Origin: Azospirillum brasilense
GTDB lineage: Bacteria; Pseudomonadota; Alphaproteobacteria; Azospirillales; Azospirillaceae
Direction of reading: 5' to 3'
DNA: 64,000 nucleotides
Assembly (NCBI RefSeq): GCF_022023855.1
Contig: NZ_CP059450.1
Coordinates: forward strand, 1,475,001-1,539,000
The notes under the pieces were generated by a model. The model searched no databases, was not told the DNA's origin, and was given only the letters and a program-made list of their open reading frames with translations. The position numbers were made by a program, and so were the translations under genes. Positions 17,634 to 26,852 of the stretch are shown piece by piece (within the stretch, counting starts at the first letter, position 1; the number at the start of each line of letters is the position of its first letter).

Positions 17634-18416
17634 TTATCCCGCCGTCCGCCCCTTCAGCCGGACATCCTTCAGCCGGACATGGATCAACCCGCTGCCGGTG
17701 GGATCGGAGCGATCGGGCTTGACCATAGCCTCCAGCAGCTTCTCGTCGCTCGACCAGTAGGGCACGTACCACAGCCGGTCCACATCCATGACCAGCACCC
17801 GGTGGGTTTCCGCATCGTAAGCGCCGAGCGGCGCGATGTGGCCCACCGTGGCGTCGCCGGTCAGCGTGCCCTGGTCGTAGGCCAGCAGGATGATGTCGCT
17901 GTCGTCGCGCTCGTTCTCATCGAGGATGCGCCGCAGCTCGCCCAGCGTTTCCGGCGAGGTGTCCTTCGGGCGGAAGACCTCCACCGTGGCATCCAACCCG
18001 AAGGCGTCCACCGACCTCTGGACCAGCCCGGCGAAGTCGGCGAAGGACACGCCGTCCCCGTTCTCCGCGGTGGCCGCCTTCCACACGTCATCGTCCACCT
18101 CGTTCAGCACCCGCGCCTGGGTGACCAGCCGGTTGGACGAGAGCGGCGGCAGGCCGCGCAGCGCGTTGATCATCATTGCCACGCTGGCGACCGAACAGGC
18201 GCTGCCCGTCTGCTGGGCAGTGTAGTAGGGCATCATCGCCCAGAAGTCCGGCGCCCCGGCCCGGCGCAGATAGTCGCGGTCCTGGGTCATCGGCACGGCG
18301 TCCGGTCCGAACTTCGGCTTCGTCTCGCTCTGCGCGTCCTGCGCCGCGGCGGGAGGACCGGCCAGACACGCGACGGCGCACAGGGCCAGCAGAACCGAGC
18401 GGAACGGTGCCTTCAT
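17634..18416 (-). CDS. Exported phytochelatin-synthase-like peptidase (papain fold)
   Basis: A 260-residue protein with a signal peptide (residues 1 to about 26, SVLLALCAVACLAGPPAAAQ). The papain-like catalytic triad of phytochelatin synthases is visible: C74 in QTGSACSVASVAMMINALR, H193 in GHIAPLGAY and D211 in LVMDVDRL. Bacterial members are about half the size of the plant enzymes and mostly hydrolyse glutathione to gamma-Glu-Cys rather than make phytochelatins. The signal peptide places this one in the periplasm. A small lipoprotein gene lies upstream on the same strand, possibly in the same transcript. Family assignment is firm; activity is inferred. Confidence 0.85.
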   Translation of the reverse strand: MKAPFRSVLLALCAVACLAGPPAAAQDAQSETKPKFGPDAVPMTQDRDYLRRAGAPDFWAMMPYYTAQQTGSACSVASVAMMINALRGLPPLSSNRLVTQARVLNEVDDDVWKAATAENGDGVSFADFAGLVQRSVDAFGLDATVEVFRPKDTSPETLGELRRILDENERDDSDIILLAYDQGTLTGDATVGHIAPLGAYDAETHRVLVMDVDRLWYVPYWSSDEKLLEAMVKPDRSDPTGSGLIHVRLKDVRLKGRTAG

Positions 18417-18463
18417 CACCGGCGTTTTCCTCGATGGTGTCACGGTGGATGCCTCTGCCGGCT

Positions 18464-18976
18464 CTAGCCGGACGGGGTGGGCCTTGGCGGAAGGCTCTGC
18501 GGCACGAGCGCCATGCAGTTCTGCACGACCGCGGCGCAGGCGCCCAACGATGGCGCCCGGTAGACCAGCTGCTCGACGGCCCCGTTCCTCAAGGTGAAAG
18601 TCGCTTCGCACCGGTTGTCCACCACGTCGCCAGCCCGTGGAGGATAGTAGTCCCACGGGTCGTAGTCGAGCCCGCGATGACGCCAGCCGGGATAGCCCCA
18701 TGGATATCCCCATCCATAGCCGATCGGCGGCGGTGGCGGGGCGTAGTAATCGATGGAGCCCGCGCGGTAGGTGAAGAATTCCAGGGCGCCGCTGGTCGCC
18801 TGCCGATGCGGCACGCCCGCGCAGGACAGCAGCGTTCCCTTGGGCATGCCGACCAGCGCGCTTTGGGCGGCCAGCGCGACGTCGGCTCGGGGATCGGCGC
18901 ACCCCGCCAGTCCCCCGGCCACCGCGAGCAGAAGGACGGCGGTGAACCGCCGTAAGGCGTGTGGACGCGGGAGCAC
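18464..18976 (-). CDS. Small outer-membrane-type lipoprotein
   Basis: A 170-residue lipoprotein with a lipobox (VAGGLAGC) near residue 25. The mature part contains MPKGTLLSCAGVPHRQATSG, a pattern seen in small OmlA/BamE-like or DUF-type lipoproteins, and a Tyr/Pro/Gly-rich stretch (YYAPPPPPIGYGWGYPWG). The GTG start at 18976 is chosen because a perfect aaggagg site lies 8 bases upstream. It ends 47 bp before the phytochelatin-synthase-like gene. Function unknown. Confidence 0.75.
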   Translation of the reverse strand: MLPRPHALRRFTAVLLLAVAGGLAGCADPRADVALAAQSALVGMPKGTLLSCAGVPHRQATSGALEFFTYRAGSIDYYAPPPPPIGYGWGYPWGYPGWRHRGLDYDPWDYYPPRAGDVVDNRCEATFTLRNGAVEQLVYRAPSLGACAAVVQNCMALVPQSLPPRPTPSG

Positions 18977-19065
18977 GGGCGGAGCCTCCTTCCCCGGGGA
19001 CCTGTCCCGGAAGAACAAGCCTCCGCCCGCTTTTGATCCCGCTTTCGCCCCGTCCGGGCCGGGGA

Positions 19066-22000
19066 TCAGGCGTCCCAGAAATGCGGCATGCCGTCCGACG
19101 CCGTGTAGCCGCTGTGGCCGACCATTGCCCAGTCCAGGTCATGGATGCCCATGGCCAGCGCCGGGGAGTTCGCCTGCAGCGAGTAGTCGCCCCAATAGGG
19201 GTTGTTGAACAGCGGCTTGCCCGTCACGTCGTTGTCGCCATAGCGCGGCACGTTGTGGACGAGGTTGCCGTCGATCACCGGGTTTCCGGCGGTCAACAGC
19301 TCCATGTAGTCGTCCAGCGGCAGCGTTCCGCTGATGACGTTGCCGGTGATGGTGTTGTTGCGCGGCAGGCCAGGATCGCCGTGCTTGGGCGCCCAGCCGA
19401 CGCGGATGAATTCCTCCGCGTTGCTGGCGATGATCGAGAAGTTGTTGGTGACGAGGTTGTTGTCGCCGCCGTGGATGTGCACCCCGGCCAGCCCGGTGTC
19501 CTTCAGGAAGTTGCCGGTCACCGTGACGCCGCCGGCCATGTCGTCCAGATAGATGCCGAAGCCCTTGTGGTTGGTCAGCCACTGGTCGGTGTTGCTGGTC
19601 GCCAGCCCGCCCACGCTCTCCACCCAGTTGCCGCGGATGATCGTGCCGGTGTCGACGCTGGACCGGCCCAGCACCTCGATGCCGCCGCCGTCCGCCGTTT
19701 CCAGGTTGGAATTGGTGACGCGGTTGTATTCGATGACGTTGTTGCGGTTGATGTTGGTGGAGTCCCAGTTCTTCAGCGAGATGCCGTAGCGCGCGCTGGA
19801 GTCCACGTCGTTGTGGGCGATCAGGTTGTTGTCGACCCCGGTGCCGATAATGCCGGCGACGCCCTTGCGCACCTCGCCGACGTGGGAGATGTCGTTGGCG
19901 TAGACGGTGTTGCCGTTGCTGCGCCCGTCCAGCTCGATGCCGTTGACCGCCAGATGCTCCAGCGTGTTGCCGCCCACCAAGTTGTTGGAGGAGGCCGCGG
20001 TCAGCTTGATCGCCGTGCCGACGTTGAGGAAGCTGTTGTTGCCGATGCTGTTGCCCGACGCCCCCTTCAGCTCCACCGCGTAGCCCCAGGTGGTGGTGTT
20101 GGTGAAGCCAAGCCCCTCGATGGTCACGTCGCTGCTGCCGTTCAGGCGGATCAGCGTGCCCAGCCGCGCCACCTCGACGCCGTCCTGCGCCAGGGTGGCC
20201 GGGTTTTCCGGCTTGAACACCAGCGACTTGTCCGACGCGCGCCACGCGAACTCGCCCGCCTGATCGACGAAGGACGGGTTGTTCAGCAGCTTGTAGGTCG
20301 TCCCCTCGGCGAAGGGCAGCGAGGTGCCGTTCTTCAGCGTGATGGTGCGGGTGGCGTCGTTGACTCCGGCGATCTCGGTCAGCGTGTCGGACAGCCGCTC
20401 GGCGTCCATGAGCTGGATCTTCATGCCGGCGACGATGTCGCCCGACGACATGTCGCCGGTGTGGTAGCGAACCGACCAGCCGCTGGGGCCGCCGTTGGCC
20501 GCGTCGGCGAAGTACCAGCCGGTGGTGGTGGGGTTGTCGGCGTCGACGATGCCCTTGCTGGCCAGCGTCTGGCGCACCCCGCCGATGGTCAGGTCGAGAT
20601 CGGTGGCCTGCGACAGCTTCGCGGAGTAGATCCCGTTGCCCTCGCTGACGACGTTCGTGACCTTCTCCGCCCCGTTCAGCACCGGCGTCTCGCCGGGATA
20701 GTTGCGGAAGCTGTGGCCGTTGTCGGCACCGGTCAGCTCCAGCGTCTTGGTCAGGCGGTAGGTGCCTTCGCGCACATAGGTCGTGTCGACGTCGCTGTCG
20801 CGCATGGCGTCGCGGGCGCGCTCCAGCGAGGCGAAGGGACCGTCGGTGCCATCGGCGTTCGGAGCGGACAGTTTGCCCGACCAGCTGTCCTTGCCGTTGG
20901 CCGCCACGTAGAAGGCCGGGCCGATCGGCGGCGGCGGGGGCGGCTCGGCCGCGGGCTGGAACAGCGAGGCCGGGGCGTCCACGTTCAGAGCGCCGCCCCA
21001 GAACAGCCCTTCCTGGCCCTTCACCACGTCCTTTCCGTCCACCACGCCCTTGTCATAGGTGACGATGGAGTCGGTCGCCGCGACGGTGTGGCCGTTGATG
21101 GAGACCGACTTGACGTACAGGTTGCGGTCCTGGCCGTTGACCATGGAATCGTTGTCGTAGTGGATCTGGATCTTGTGGGCTTCCTTGGCGTCCAGATCGA
21201 CCGTGAAGCGGAAGGGTTGCGGGTCGCTGGAGGTGGCGCGGCCCTCGCCGACCACCTTGCCGTCCACCAGCAGCTTGAAGTGCGGCGCCACCCCGCCGGC
21301 CGACTGGCCCCAGGCGGTGACGACGATGTCGGTCGGCGTCAGCGTGACCGGCGGCGGCGGGGGCGGCGGCGGGACGTAGGGGCCGTCGAAATACTCCTCC
21401 GGCACGCCGAAGGTCAGGGCACCGCCCCAGAACAGCCCTTCCTGGCCCGCGACCACGAACTTGCCGTCCACCGGCCCCTTGTCGTAGGAGGCCAGCGGGT
21501 CGGTCGATTTGATCTCCTGCCCGTCGATGGTGATGCCCTGGACGAACAGGTTGCGGTCCTGGCCGTTGACGGTGGCGTCGTTGTCGTAATGGATCTGGAT
21601 CTTATGGGCCTCGTTGGGGTCCACATCGACCTTGAAGGTGTAGCCGGTCGGGCTGGTCGCGCTGACCCAGGCGTCGCCGACCACCTTGTCGTCCACCAGC
21701 AGCTTGAAATGCGGCGGCGTGCCGTTGGCGGCGGCGCCCCAGGCCTTCACGACGATCTCGGTCGTCATGGTGGCGGGCGCTTCGGGCTCGGGCTCCTGCG
21801 CGCTGGCGAACATGGTCTTGGGCAGATCGACGTTCAGCGCGCCGCGCCAGTACATCTCGGTCTGCCCGGCGATGACGTTCTTTCCGTCGATGTCGCCGGT
21901 GTCGTAGGTCACCAGCGGGTCGATGCTGAGGATCGGTTTCCCGTTCACCTCGAACGATTTGACGAAGAGGTTGCGGTCCTCCCCATTCACGGAGCCGTCG

Positions 22001-22212
22001 TTGTCGTACTGAAGCTGAAGCTTGTGGGCCTTGTCGGCCGGAACGCGGGCGTTGAAGGTGTAGCGGCCCAGCGACGCCGACGCGACGGTCGCCTGCCCGA
22101 TTTCAACCCCATCCAGCCGCAGCACGAAATGCGGCCACTTTCCGCCTGCGGGAGCGCCCCAGGCGTTCACCGTGAAGGTGACGTCCATCAGTTCGGTAGT
22201 TTCGGCAGCCAT
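19066..22212 (-). CDS. Large right-handed beta-helix protein with three N-terminal carbohydrate-binding-like modules
   Basis: A 1048-residue protein. Three related modules of about 115 residues (roughly 5-130, 144-270, 290-410) each carry VxAWG, HFxLxxDGxxxG, AHKxQxxYDND and NGxDRNLFV. They resemble Ca2+-dependent xylan-binding modules of the CBM60 type. Poly-proline linkers separate modules 2 and 3 and the third module from the rest. From about residue 430 (YVAANGKDSWSG) a right-handed parallel beta-helix follows, with many NxxxxN and GNxF coils, as in polysaccharide lyases and epimerases. No Sec signal is seen, so a non-classical route such as type I secretion is likely, although no RTX repeats are present. 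The start at 22212 has a gagg site; an ATG at 22224 does not. Confidence 0.8.
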   Translation of the reverse strand: MAAETTELMDVTFTVNAWGAPAGGKWPHFVLRLDGVEIGQATVASASLGRYTFNARVPADKAHKLQLQYDNDGSVNGEDRNLFVKSFEVNGKPILSIDPLVTYDTGDIDGKNVIAGQTEMYWRGALNVDLPKTMFASAQEPEPEAPATMTTEIVVKAWGAAANGTPPHFKLLVDDKVVGDAWVSATSPTGYTFKVDVDPNEAHKIQIHYDNDATVNGQDRNLFVQGITIDGQEIKSTDPLASYDKGPVDGKFVVAGQEGLFWGGALTFGVPEEYFDGPYVPPPPPPPPVTLTPTDIVVTAWGQSAGGVAPHFKLLVDGKVVGEGRATSSDPQPFRFTVDLDAKEAHKIQIHYDNDSMVNGQDRNLYVKSVSINGHTVAATDSIVTYDKGVVDGKDVVKGQEGLFWGGALNVDAPASLFQPAAEPPPPPPIGPAFYVAANGKDSWSGKLSAPNADGTDGPFASLERARDAMRDSDVDTTYVREGTYRLTKTLELTGADNGHSFRNYPGETPVLNGAEKVTNVVSEGNGIYSAKLSQATDLDLTIGGVRQTLASKGIVDADNPTTTGWYFADAANGGPSGWSVRYHTGDMSSGDIVAGMKIQLMDAERLSDTLTEIAGVNDATRTITLKNGTSLPFAEGTTYKLLNNPSFVDQAGEFAWRASDKSLVFKPENPATLAQDGVEVARLGTLIRLNGSSDVTIEGLGFTNTTTWGYAVELKGASGNSIGNNSFLNVGTAIKLTAASSNNLVGGNTLEHLAVNGIELDGRSNGNTVYANDISHVGEVRKGVAGIIGTGVDNNLIAHNDVDSSARYGISLKNWDSTNINRNNVIEYNRVTNSNLETADGGGIEVLGRSSVDTGTIIRGNWVESVGGLATSNTDQWLTNHKGFGIYLDDMAGGVTVTGNFLKDTGLAGVHIHGGDNNLVTNNFSIIASNAEEFIRVGWAPKHGDPGLPRNNTITGNVISGTLPLDDYMELLTAGNPVIDGNLVHNVPRYGDNDVTGKPLFNNPYWGDYSLQANSPALAMGIHDLDWAMVGHSGYTASDGMPHFWDA

Positions 22213-22621
22213 CTCGGACCTCATTGAACTCTAGACCAACGTCTTAGCCCAGAGGTTGAGGTGGCTCGCTTAACGGAAAAATAAGAATCTTGGTAAAGAT
22301 TTCACTAACGACCGTGATTCCTGTGACATAAACAGGCCATTTTCAGTCGAGCAAAAATGCGTCCGCATTAAAAAGAAAGTCTTCGCATCGACAAAATATG
22401 CCCTCTTCTGGTTCAGCTTGAGCTTGGACTCATTCCTTCCGCACTCATTTCCTCCGTCGTCTGCTTCACCCTCCCAGCGATGAAAGCGCAAGACGCCCCC
22501 CGAACTGACACGGTTCACTCCAGGGCATGGTTCAGGTGCTGTGGAGAACCCGCCCGCCGGAGCGCCGTTGGAACTGTCGGTAAGCCGATGGTCATAGTAA
22601 GGTGGCTGCCATGCCGACCGT
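22213..22621. promoter_or_regulatory. AT-rich intergenic region upstream of the beta-helix gene
   Basis: No supported gene lies in this 400-bp gap. The half nearest the beta-helix gene is AT-rich and includes a short inverted repeat (aatctt-ggta-aagatt, 22286-22301) about 75 bp upstream of its start. That is a plausible operator or promoter region. The rest, toward the SDR gene end, shows nothing I can interpret. Confidence 0.4.
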
Positions 22622-23353
22622 TCAGTAGGGCAGCCGCTGACCGTCCCATGCGAACAGTCCGCCGCTGTCCATCGGCGTCAACTCACCAAGGACGCCGAGC
22701 AAGTGCGCGGCGGCAATCGCAGGTGTGAACAGCCGGTCCCGGGCCATGGCGGCTTGGAACGGTTGCGATAGGGGGGTGTCGACGGTGCCCGGATGCAGCG
22801 CGACGCAGAGCGCGTCCGGTCGCGAACGCGCCAGTTCGATAGCTGTGGTACGAATGATCTGATTGAGCGCCGCCTTGGACGCCCGGTAGCCATACCAACC
22901 GCCAAGCCGGTTGTCGGTAATGCTGCCGACTTTTGCGGAGAGAACCGCGAAGACCGCCCGTCCGTGCCGCGGCATCCGTGGCAGGAAGTGCTTGGCGACC
23001 AGCGCCGGGCCGATGGCGTTGACCTGGAACAGCCGCGCCATGGCGATCGGATCCAGCGTGCGCCAACTCTTTTCCGGTTGCACCGCATCCTGGTGAAGCA
23101 GGCCGCTGGCGATGAAAACGAGATCGACCGCTTCGGCCAAAGCCGCCGCATCGATGATGGAGGACTCATCGGCAAGGTCGAGGAAGCCGGTGCGCAGCTT
23201 GCCCGCCGGCGCGACCGGGCGGCGGGACAAGGCCAACACCTCCGTCACCTCGGGATCGGCGAGCAACCGGCGCGTCACGGCGGCGCCAATGCCGCCGCTC
23301 GCCCCGATCACAACCGCCCGGACCGAGCCGGCGAAGCCTGCAATGCCACTCAT
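22622..23353 (-). CDS. Short-chain dehydrogenase/reductase (SDR)
   Basis: A 243-residue NAD(P)-dependent oxidoreductase. The Rossmann motif GASGGIG is at residues 17-23, and the catalytic Ser-Tyr-Lys set is in LSAKVGSITDN and GWYGYRASKAALNQ. The general shape, with an early WRTLDPIAMARLFQVNAIGP and a late HPGTVDTPLSQPF, matches the C-factor/CsgA-like branch of SDRs. Substrate unknown. It is downstream of a DUF892 gene on the same strand. Confidence 0.87.
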   Translation of the reverse strand: MSGIAGFAGSVRAVVIGASGGIGAAVTRRLLADPEVTEVLALSRRPVAPAGKLRTGFLDLADESSIIDAAALAEAVDLVFIASGLLHQDAVQPEKSWRTLDPIAMARLFQVNAIGPALVAKHFLPRMPRHGRAVFAVLSAKVGSITDNRLGGWYGYRASKAALNQIIRTTAIELARSRPDALCVALHPGTVDTPLSQPFQAAMARDRLFTPAIAAAHLLGVLGELTPMDSGGLFAWDGQRLPY

Positions 23354-23472
23354 GACCCACCCTTCCTGCGGAGAGTGACAACGAACCGGTCTGGAGACCG
23401 GTCTGGCGGTCGGTTCGCTCGTGTTGCCCGGGGAGGGGGCCGCAGTTCCACAACGGGAACCGCGGCCGCGTC

Positions 23473-23970
23473 CTACGCCGCCCGGAAGGCACGCATGTTG
23501 ATGTCGCCCTCGGCGAGTTGGTTGAGTTTCTGATCGGTTGCCTTTTCCTCTTCGAGGGTCTGTTCGAGCAGACGGGCGATGTCGGTCATGCCGCAGGTCT
23601 CGGCCAATGTCCTCAGCGAGCCGTAGCTGGCGATCTCATAATGCTCGACCTTTTGCGCCGCCATGATGAGCGCGACATCGAGCACTTCCGCCGGTAGGCC
23701 CTCGCCGATGATCTCCTCGGCTTCCTCGATCAGGCCCTGTGTCGCCTCGCATGTGTTCCCGCCCGGTTCGGCCTGGAGGATCTGGAAGATCTGCTCCAGG
23801 CGTCTGACCTGACCGTCGGTCTCGCGCAGATGGGTTTCGAAAGCCTGCTTGAGCTGGGGGGACGAGGCGGCCTCGACCATGGCCGGCAGGGCTTCGATGA
23901 TCTGCGTTTCCGAGCTGTAGGTGTCCTGCAACTCCTTGATGAAGAGTTCCTTCAGTGCTTGTTCCGACAT
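23473..23970 (-). CDS. DUF892 ferritin-like protein (YciE/YciF family)
   Basis: A 165-residue all-helical protein. ELFIKELQDTYSSETQIIEALPAM is the family start, and metal-ligand-type Glu/His residues are seen in AAQKVEHYEIASYGSL and LEQTLEEEKATDQKLNQL. YciF structures show a ferritin-like four-helix bundle that may bind a di-iron centre; expression is usually linked to general stress. The start codon is followed by a good family N-terminus. Confidence 0.92.
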   Translation of the reverse strand: MSEQALKELFIKELQDTYSSETQIIEALPAMVEAASSPQLKQAFETHLRETDGQVRRLEQIFQILQAEPGGNTCEATQGLIEEAEEIIGEGLPAEVLDVALIMAAQKVEHYEIASYGSLRTLAETCGMTDIARLLEQTLEEEKATDQKLNQLAEGDINMRAFRAA

Positions 23971-24215
23971 GAACGCCTTCCCCGTGGGATGATGGTGCCG
24001 CCGATGGCTGGAATAGCTCGGCCACCATCCTGCAACAGGAGTCGGAGGCGGTTCTCGCGACGCAAAGAGTCACCCATCAAGGATTCTGTTGCCGCTGAAG
24101 CCAAAGGGAAACGAGGCGACACCTTCGCCCCGCAATTGGACGACGTCGGAGCGGAAGCGTATCCTGCCCTCGTCAGCCCGCCGAGGTTGATCCGCCGCCC
24201 TGGAGAGACGCTGTA

Positions 24216-25056
24216 ATGGCTGACCACGACCAAGCCCGTGCTGCTTTCGCCGACCTTCACCAGGTCGGCTGCTTCGTCATTCCCAATCCGTGGGATGTCG
24301 GAAGCGCCGTGATGCTGAAGCATCTGGGATTCCGCGCCTTGGCCACCACCTCGGCGGGCTTCGCCTTCGCGCGGGGGCTTCCCGACACCGATTGGGCGGT
24401 GCCGCGCGGCGACATGCTGGCCCACATCGCCGACATGGTCCGGGCGACCGACCTGCCGGTGAACGCCGACTTCGAGTCCGGCTACGCCCATGACTGCGAG
24501 GGGCTGGCAACGCAACGTGCGCCTGTGTGCCGACACCGGCGTGGCGGGCCTGTCGGTCGAGGACGCCACGGGCGACCCGGCGAAGCCGCTGTACGAGCTT
24601 CATCACGCCGTCGAGCGGGTGGCCGCGGCGGCGGAGGCGTTGCGGGGAACCGGTGTCCTCCTGACCGCACGTTGCGAGTCCCTGCTGGTGGATCATCCGG
24701 CGGCCGTCGAGGAGGCGTTGCGTCGCTTGCCGGCTTACGCCGCGGCGGGAGCCGATGTCCTCTACGCGCCGGGCTTACGGACCCTGGACGTCATCAGGGC
24801 GGCGGTCGACGCCGTCCATCCGAAGCCGCTCAACCTGCTGGTCTCGTCCCCCATCGGCCTGTCGGTGGAGCAGATCGCCGCCCTGGGCGTCCGGCGCATC
24901 AGCCTGGGCAGCGGCCTCAACCGCGCCGCCTGGGGCGGCTTCCTGCGGGCGGCCCGCATGCTGGCCGACCACGGGCGCTTCGACGCCCTCGGCGAGGCCG
25001 AACCGTTCGATGCGCTCAACGGGTTCTTCCGGACGCACGGCCGGCGAACACCCTGA
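24216..25056 (+). pseudogene. Isocitrate lyase/PEP mutase family gene, frameshifted near 24513
   Basis: The first 95 residues (from ATG 24216) include CFVIPNPWDVGSAVMLKHLG, TTSAGFAFARG and the metal-binding NADFESGY. The frame then changes by one base at about 24513. The second part (NVRLCADTGVAGLSVEDATGD onwards) continues to the stop at 25056. One surplus base in ctggcaacgcaacgtg accounts for the shift; removing it restores a 279-residue protein of normal family length. As written, the product would be truncated after about 95 residues of true sequence. Members cleave or rearrange C-C or P-C bonds of small oxo acids; the exact substrate is unknown. A real mutation and a sequencing error look equally possible. 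Confidence 0.83.
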
Positions 25057-25065
25057 ACGACCGAG

Positions 25066-26304
25066 CTATGGCGCGGATGACCGGCGTCGCGGGTTTTCGA
25101 GGAAGAATCGCAGCATCTCCCGCGAAGCGTCCGGCCCCCGCGGGTCGGTGTAGGAACCGGCTGGGCTGCCTCCCGCCCAGGCGTGTCCGGCGCCCCGGAT
25201 CGTCCACTGCTCGCACAGCGCATGACCGGAGGCGTCCATGTGGAGGCGACGGGTGTAGCCGTGCCCGCCCGGCACCCGGCCGTGCTCCACCGTCGCCCGC
25301 GCCCCCGTAGCGCTCGCCCCGGATTGCGCGATCACGTCGTCGGCGTTGCGCGGATGAACCGTGCTGTCGCGGTCGCCGTGAAAGACTATGGTCGGCACCG
25401 GCCGGGCGAACGGCCGTCCCGCCGCTCCTCCGCCCTGACGCATGGCGGCAAAAGCGGAGGGAAGGTCATGAGCGGCGCCCTGGGGAAGGCCGGAATGCAC
25501 CCCGATGGCGGCGTAGAGATCGGGATAGGCCGCTCCAAGGATGACCGCCGCCGCACCGCCGGCCGAGAGCCCGGCGACGAACACGCGGTCGGCGTCGACG
25601 GCATGGTCGCTCATGACCCGTCTGGTGATCCCCGCGATCAGCGAGGGCTCGCCGTCGCCGCGCCGCTGGTCGGCGGGGTTGAACCAGTTCCAGCACCGTT
25701 GGGCGTTGGCCGAGGACGGCTGCTCCGGGTAGACGACCAGACAGCCATGCTCTTCCGCCAGTTGGTTCATCCGGGTGCCCGCGGCGAAATCGTCCGGCGA
25801 CTGGGTGCAGCCATGCAGCATCACCACCAGCGGAAGCGGCTGCCCGTCGCGGCGGTTGGCTGGAACGTATAGCTTGTAGGAGCGCGTCCCGGCCGCGTTG
25901 CCATGGGACGCCGCGGTGAAGGAGGCGCCGTCCGGCAACGGATCGGCGGCCGGACGGGCAACGCCGCCCATCCCAAGGTCGAGTCCCCCCGGCATGGCGC
26001 GGGCGGCGAGGCCGCGCAGCGTCTCGCCCAGGCCAACCCGCGGTCCGGGATGGAGCCGCCCGGTAAAGGCGTCGGCGGGCTTGAAGGCCGCGGCGTGGAG
26101 CGGCGGCTCGTCCGGATGGTCCGGCGAGGTGTCCACCCGCAGCGGCTCGACGTCGATGACGGTCGGGCCGGTACCGGGAGGCGCGTCGGACGTCCCGGAC
26201 GTCCCACGCAGCAGGCGTTGAATGAGGGCGGTTGCGCCGGTGAGGTCGCCGGCCCGGGTGAGGCGCAACGCCTCGGCCATTCCGGCAGGGACGCGGTCGG
26301 TCAT
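25066..26304 (-). CDS. PHB-depolymerase-type esterase (LpqC family)
   Basis: A 412-residue alpha/beta hydrolase. The core starts with YKLYVPANRRDGQPLPLVVMLHGCTQSPDDFAAGTRMN. The nucleophile is in GLSAGG, the aspartate probably in VFHGDRDSTVHP and the histidine in GAGHAWAGG. This is the PHB depolymerase family esterase pattern. There is no signal peptide; instead a 110-residue N-terminal region precedes the core, as in cytoplasmic members linked to polyhydroxyalkanoate or ester hydrolysis. It is convergent with the frameshifted PEP-mutase-like gene, ending 9 bp from it. Confidence 0.88.
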   Translation of the reverse strand: MTDRVPAGMAEALRLTRAGDLTGATALIQRLLRGTSGTSDAPPGTGPTVIDVEPLRVDTSPDHPDEPPLHAAAFKPADAFTGRLHPGPRVGLGETLRGLAARAMPGGLDLGMGGVARPAADPLPDGASFTAASHGNAAGTRSYKLYVPANRRDGQPLPLVVMLHGCTQSPDDFAAGTRMNQLAEEHGCLVVYPEQPSSANAQRCWNWFNPADQRRGDGEPSLIAGITRRVMSDHAVDADRVFVAGLSAGGAAAVILGAAYPDLYAAIGVHSGLPQGAAHDLPSAFAAMRQGGGAAGRPFARPVPTIVFHGDRDSTVHPRNADDVIAQSGASATGARATVEHGRVPGGHGYTRRLHMDASGHALCEQWTIRGAGHAWAGGSPAGSYTDPRGPDASREMLRFFLENPRRRSSAP

Positions 26305-26397
26305 GTCGGGTGCTTTCTGTGCTCGGACGGGGGCGTGTGGGGCAGCCCCGCCCGTCGTCTTTCGGAAATCGTCTTTCGGAAATGCGGCCTTGCGCCT

Positions 26398-26817
26398 TCA
26401 GCGCATGCGGTCCGCAAGAGCCGCCTTAACGGCGCTGCTGGCGTGCAGCGCCCCCAGCACGGCGATCGAAGCGATGGTGGCGCGGGCGAGGTCCGGGGTG
26501 ACGTCCTGGGCGATCGTGGCCAGCCCGAGGACACGGATGTCGAGCATCTCCCCGGCATCCCGTGCCGCCTCCAGATCGCCGCGGCTGTAATGGCGCAGGC
26601 CGAGATCGACGCGTTTGCGCGTCACCGCCTGCCGCAAGGCGTCGCCATGTCGGTCGATCTGGTTGCGGATGGCGGTGCGGATGAGGTCCGTGCGGTTCGC
26701 GTAGAATCCCTCCTGCACCAGCAGATCGATGTGGCCGAGGTCGACATAGCCGAGATTGATCGTGATCTTCTCGCTGTCCCCGGCCTTCGGCTTCTGATCG
26801 CGGGCGTTCTCAGACAT
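26398..26817 (-). CDS. CopG-type ribbon-helix-helix regulator
   Basis: A 139-residue protein. The N-terminal ribbon-helix-helix is EKITINLGYVDLGHIDLLVQEGFYANRTDLIRTAIRNQI. The C-terminal half (VLGALHASSAVKAALADRMR and before) is helical and may be for oligomerisation. Such proteins bind short tandem operators as dimers; three ACCATCC-type half-sites lie directly upstream of its own start, arguing for autorepression. No toxin gene accompanies it, so it is not a classical antitoxin. Confidence 0.83.
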   Translation of the reverse strand: MSENARDQKPKAGDSEKITINLGYVDLGHIDLLVQEGFYANRTDLIRTAIRNQIDRHGDALRQAVTRKRVDLGLRHYSRGDLEAARDAGEMLDIRVLGLATIAQDVTPDLARATIASIAVLGALHASSAVKAALADRMR

Positions 26818-26823
26818 CCCATC

Positions 26824-26852
26824 ACCATCCTATGACCATCCACTGGGATGGT
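26824..26852. promoter_or_regulatory. Probable RHH operator (three ACCATCC half-sites)
   Basis: ACCATCC occurs at 26824-26830 and 26835-26841, and its reverse complement GGATGGT at 26846-26852. The first two are direct repeats spaced by one helical turn; the last two form an inverted repeat with a 4-bp spacer. The array begins 7 bp upstream of the ribbon-helix-helix gene start. Confidence 0.6.

Noticed and set aside
18961..22227. 1088-residue open frame on the plus strand
   Set aside because: It is the antisense shadow of the beta-helix gene. It has a Val/Asp/Arg-rich composition with no motifs, and codon bias favours the minus strand.
22270..22518. 82-residue minus-strand frame in the gap upstream of the beta-helix gene
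   Set aside because: No ribosome-binding site, no homology-like motif, and it overlaps the likely promoter.
26398..26817. Antitoxin of a toxin-antitoxin pair
   Set aside because: The ribbon-helix-helix gene has no small toxin gene next to it on either side.
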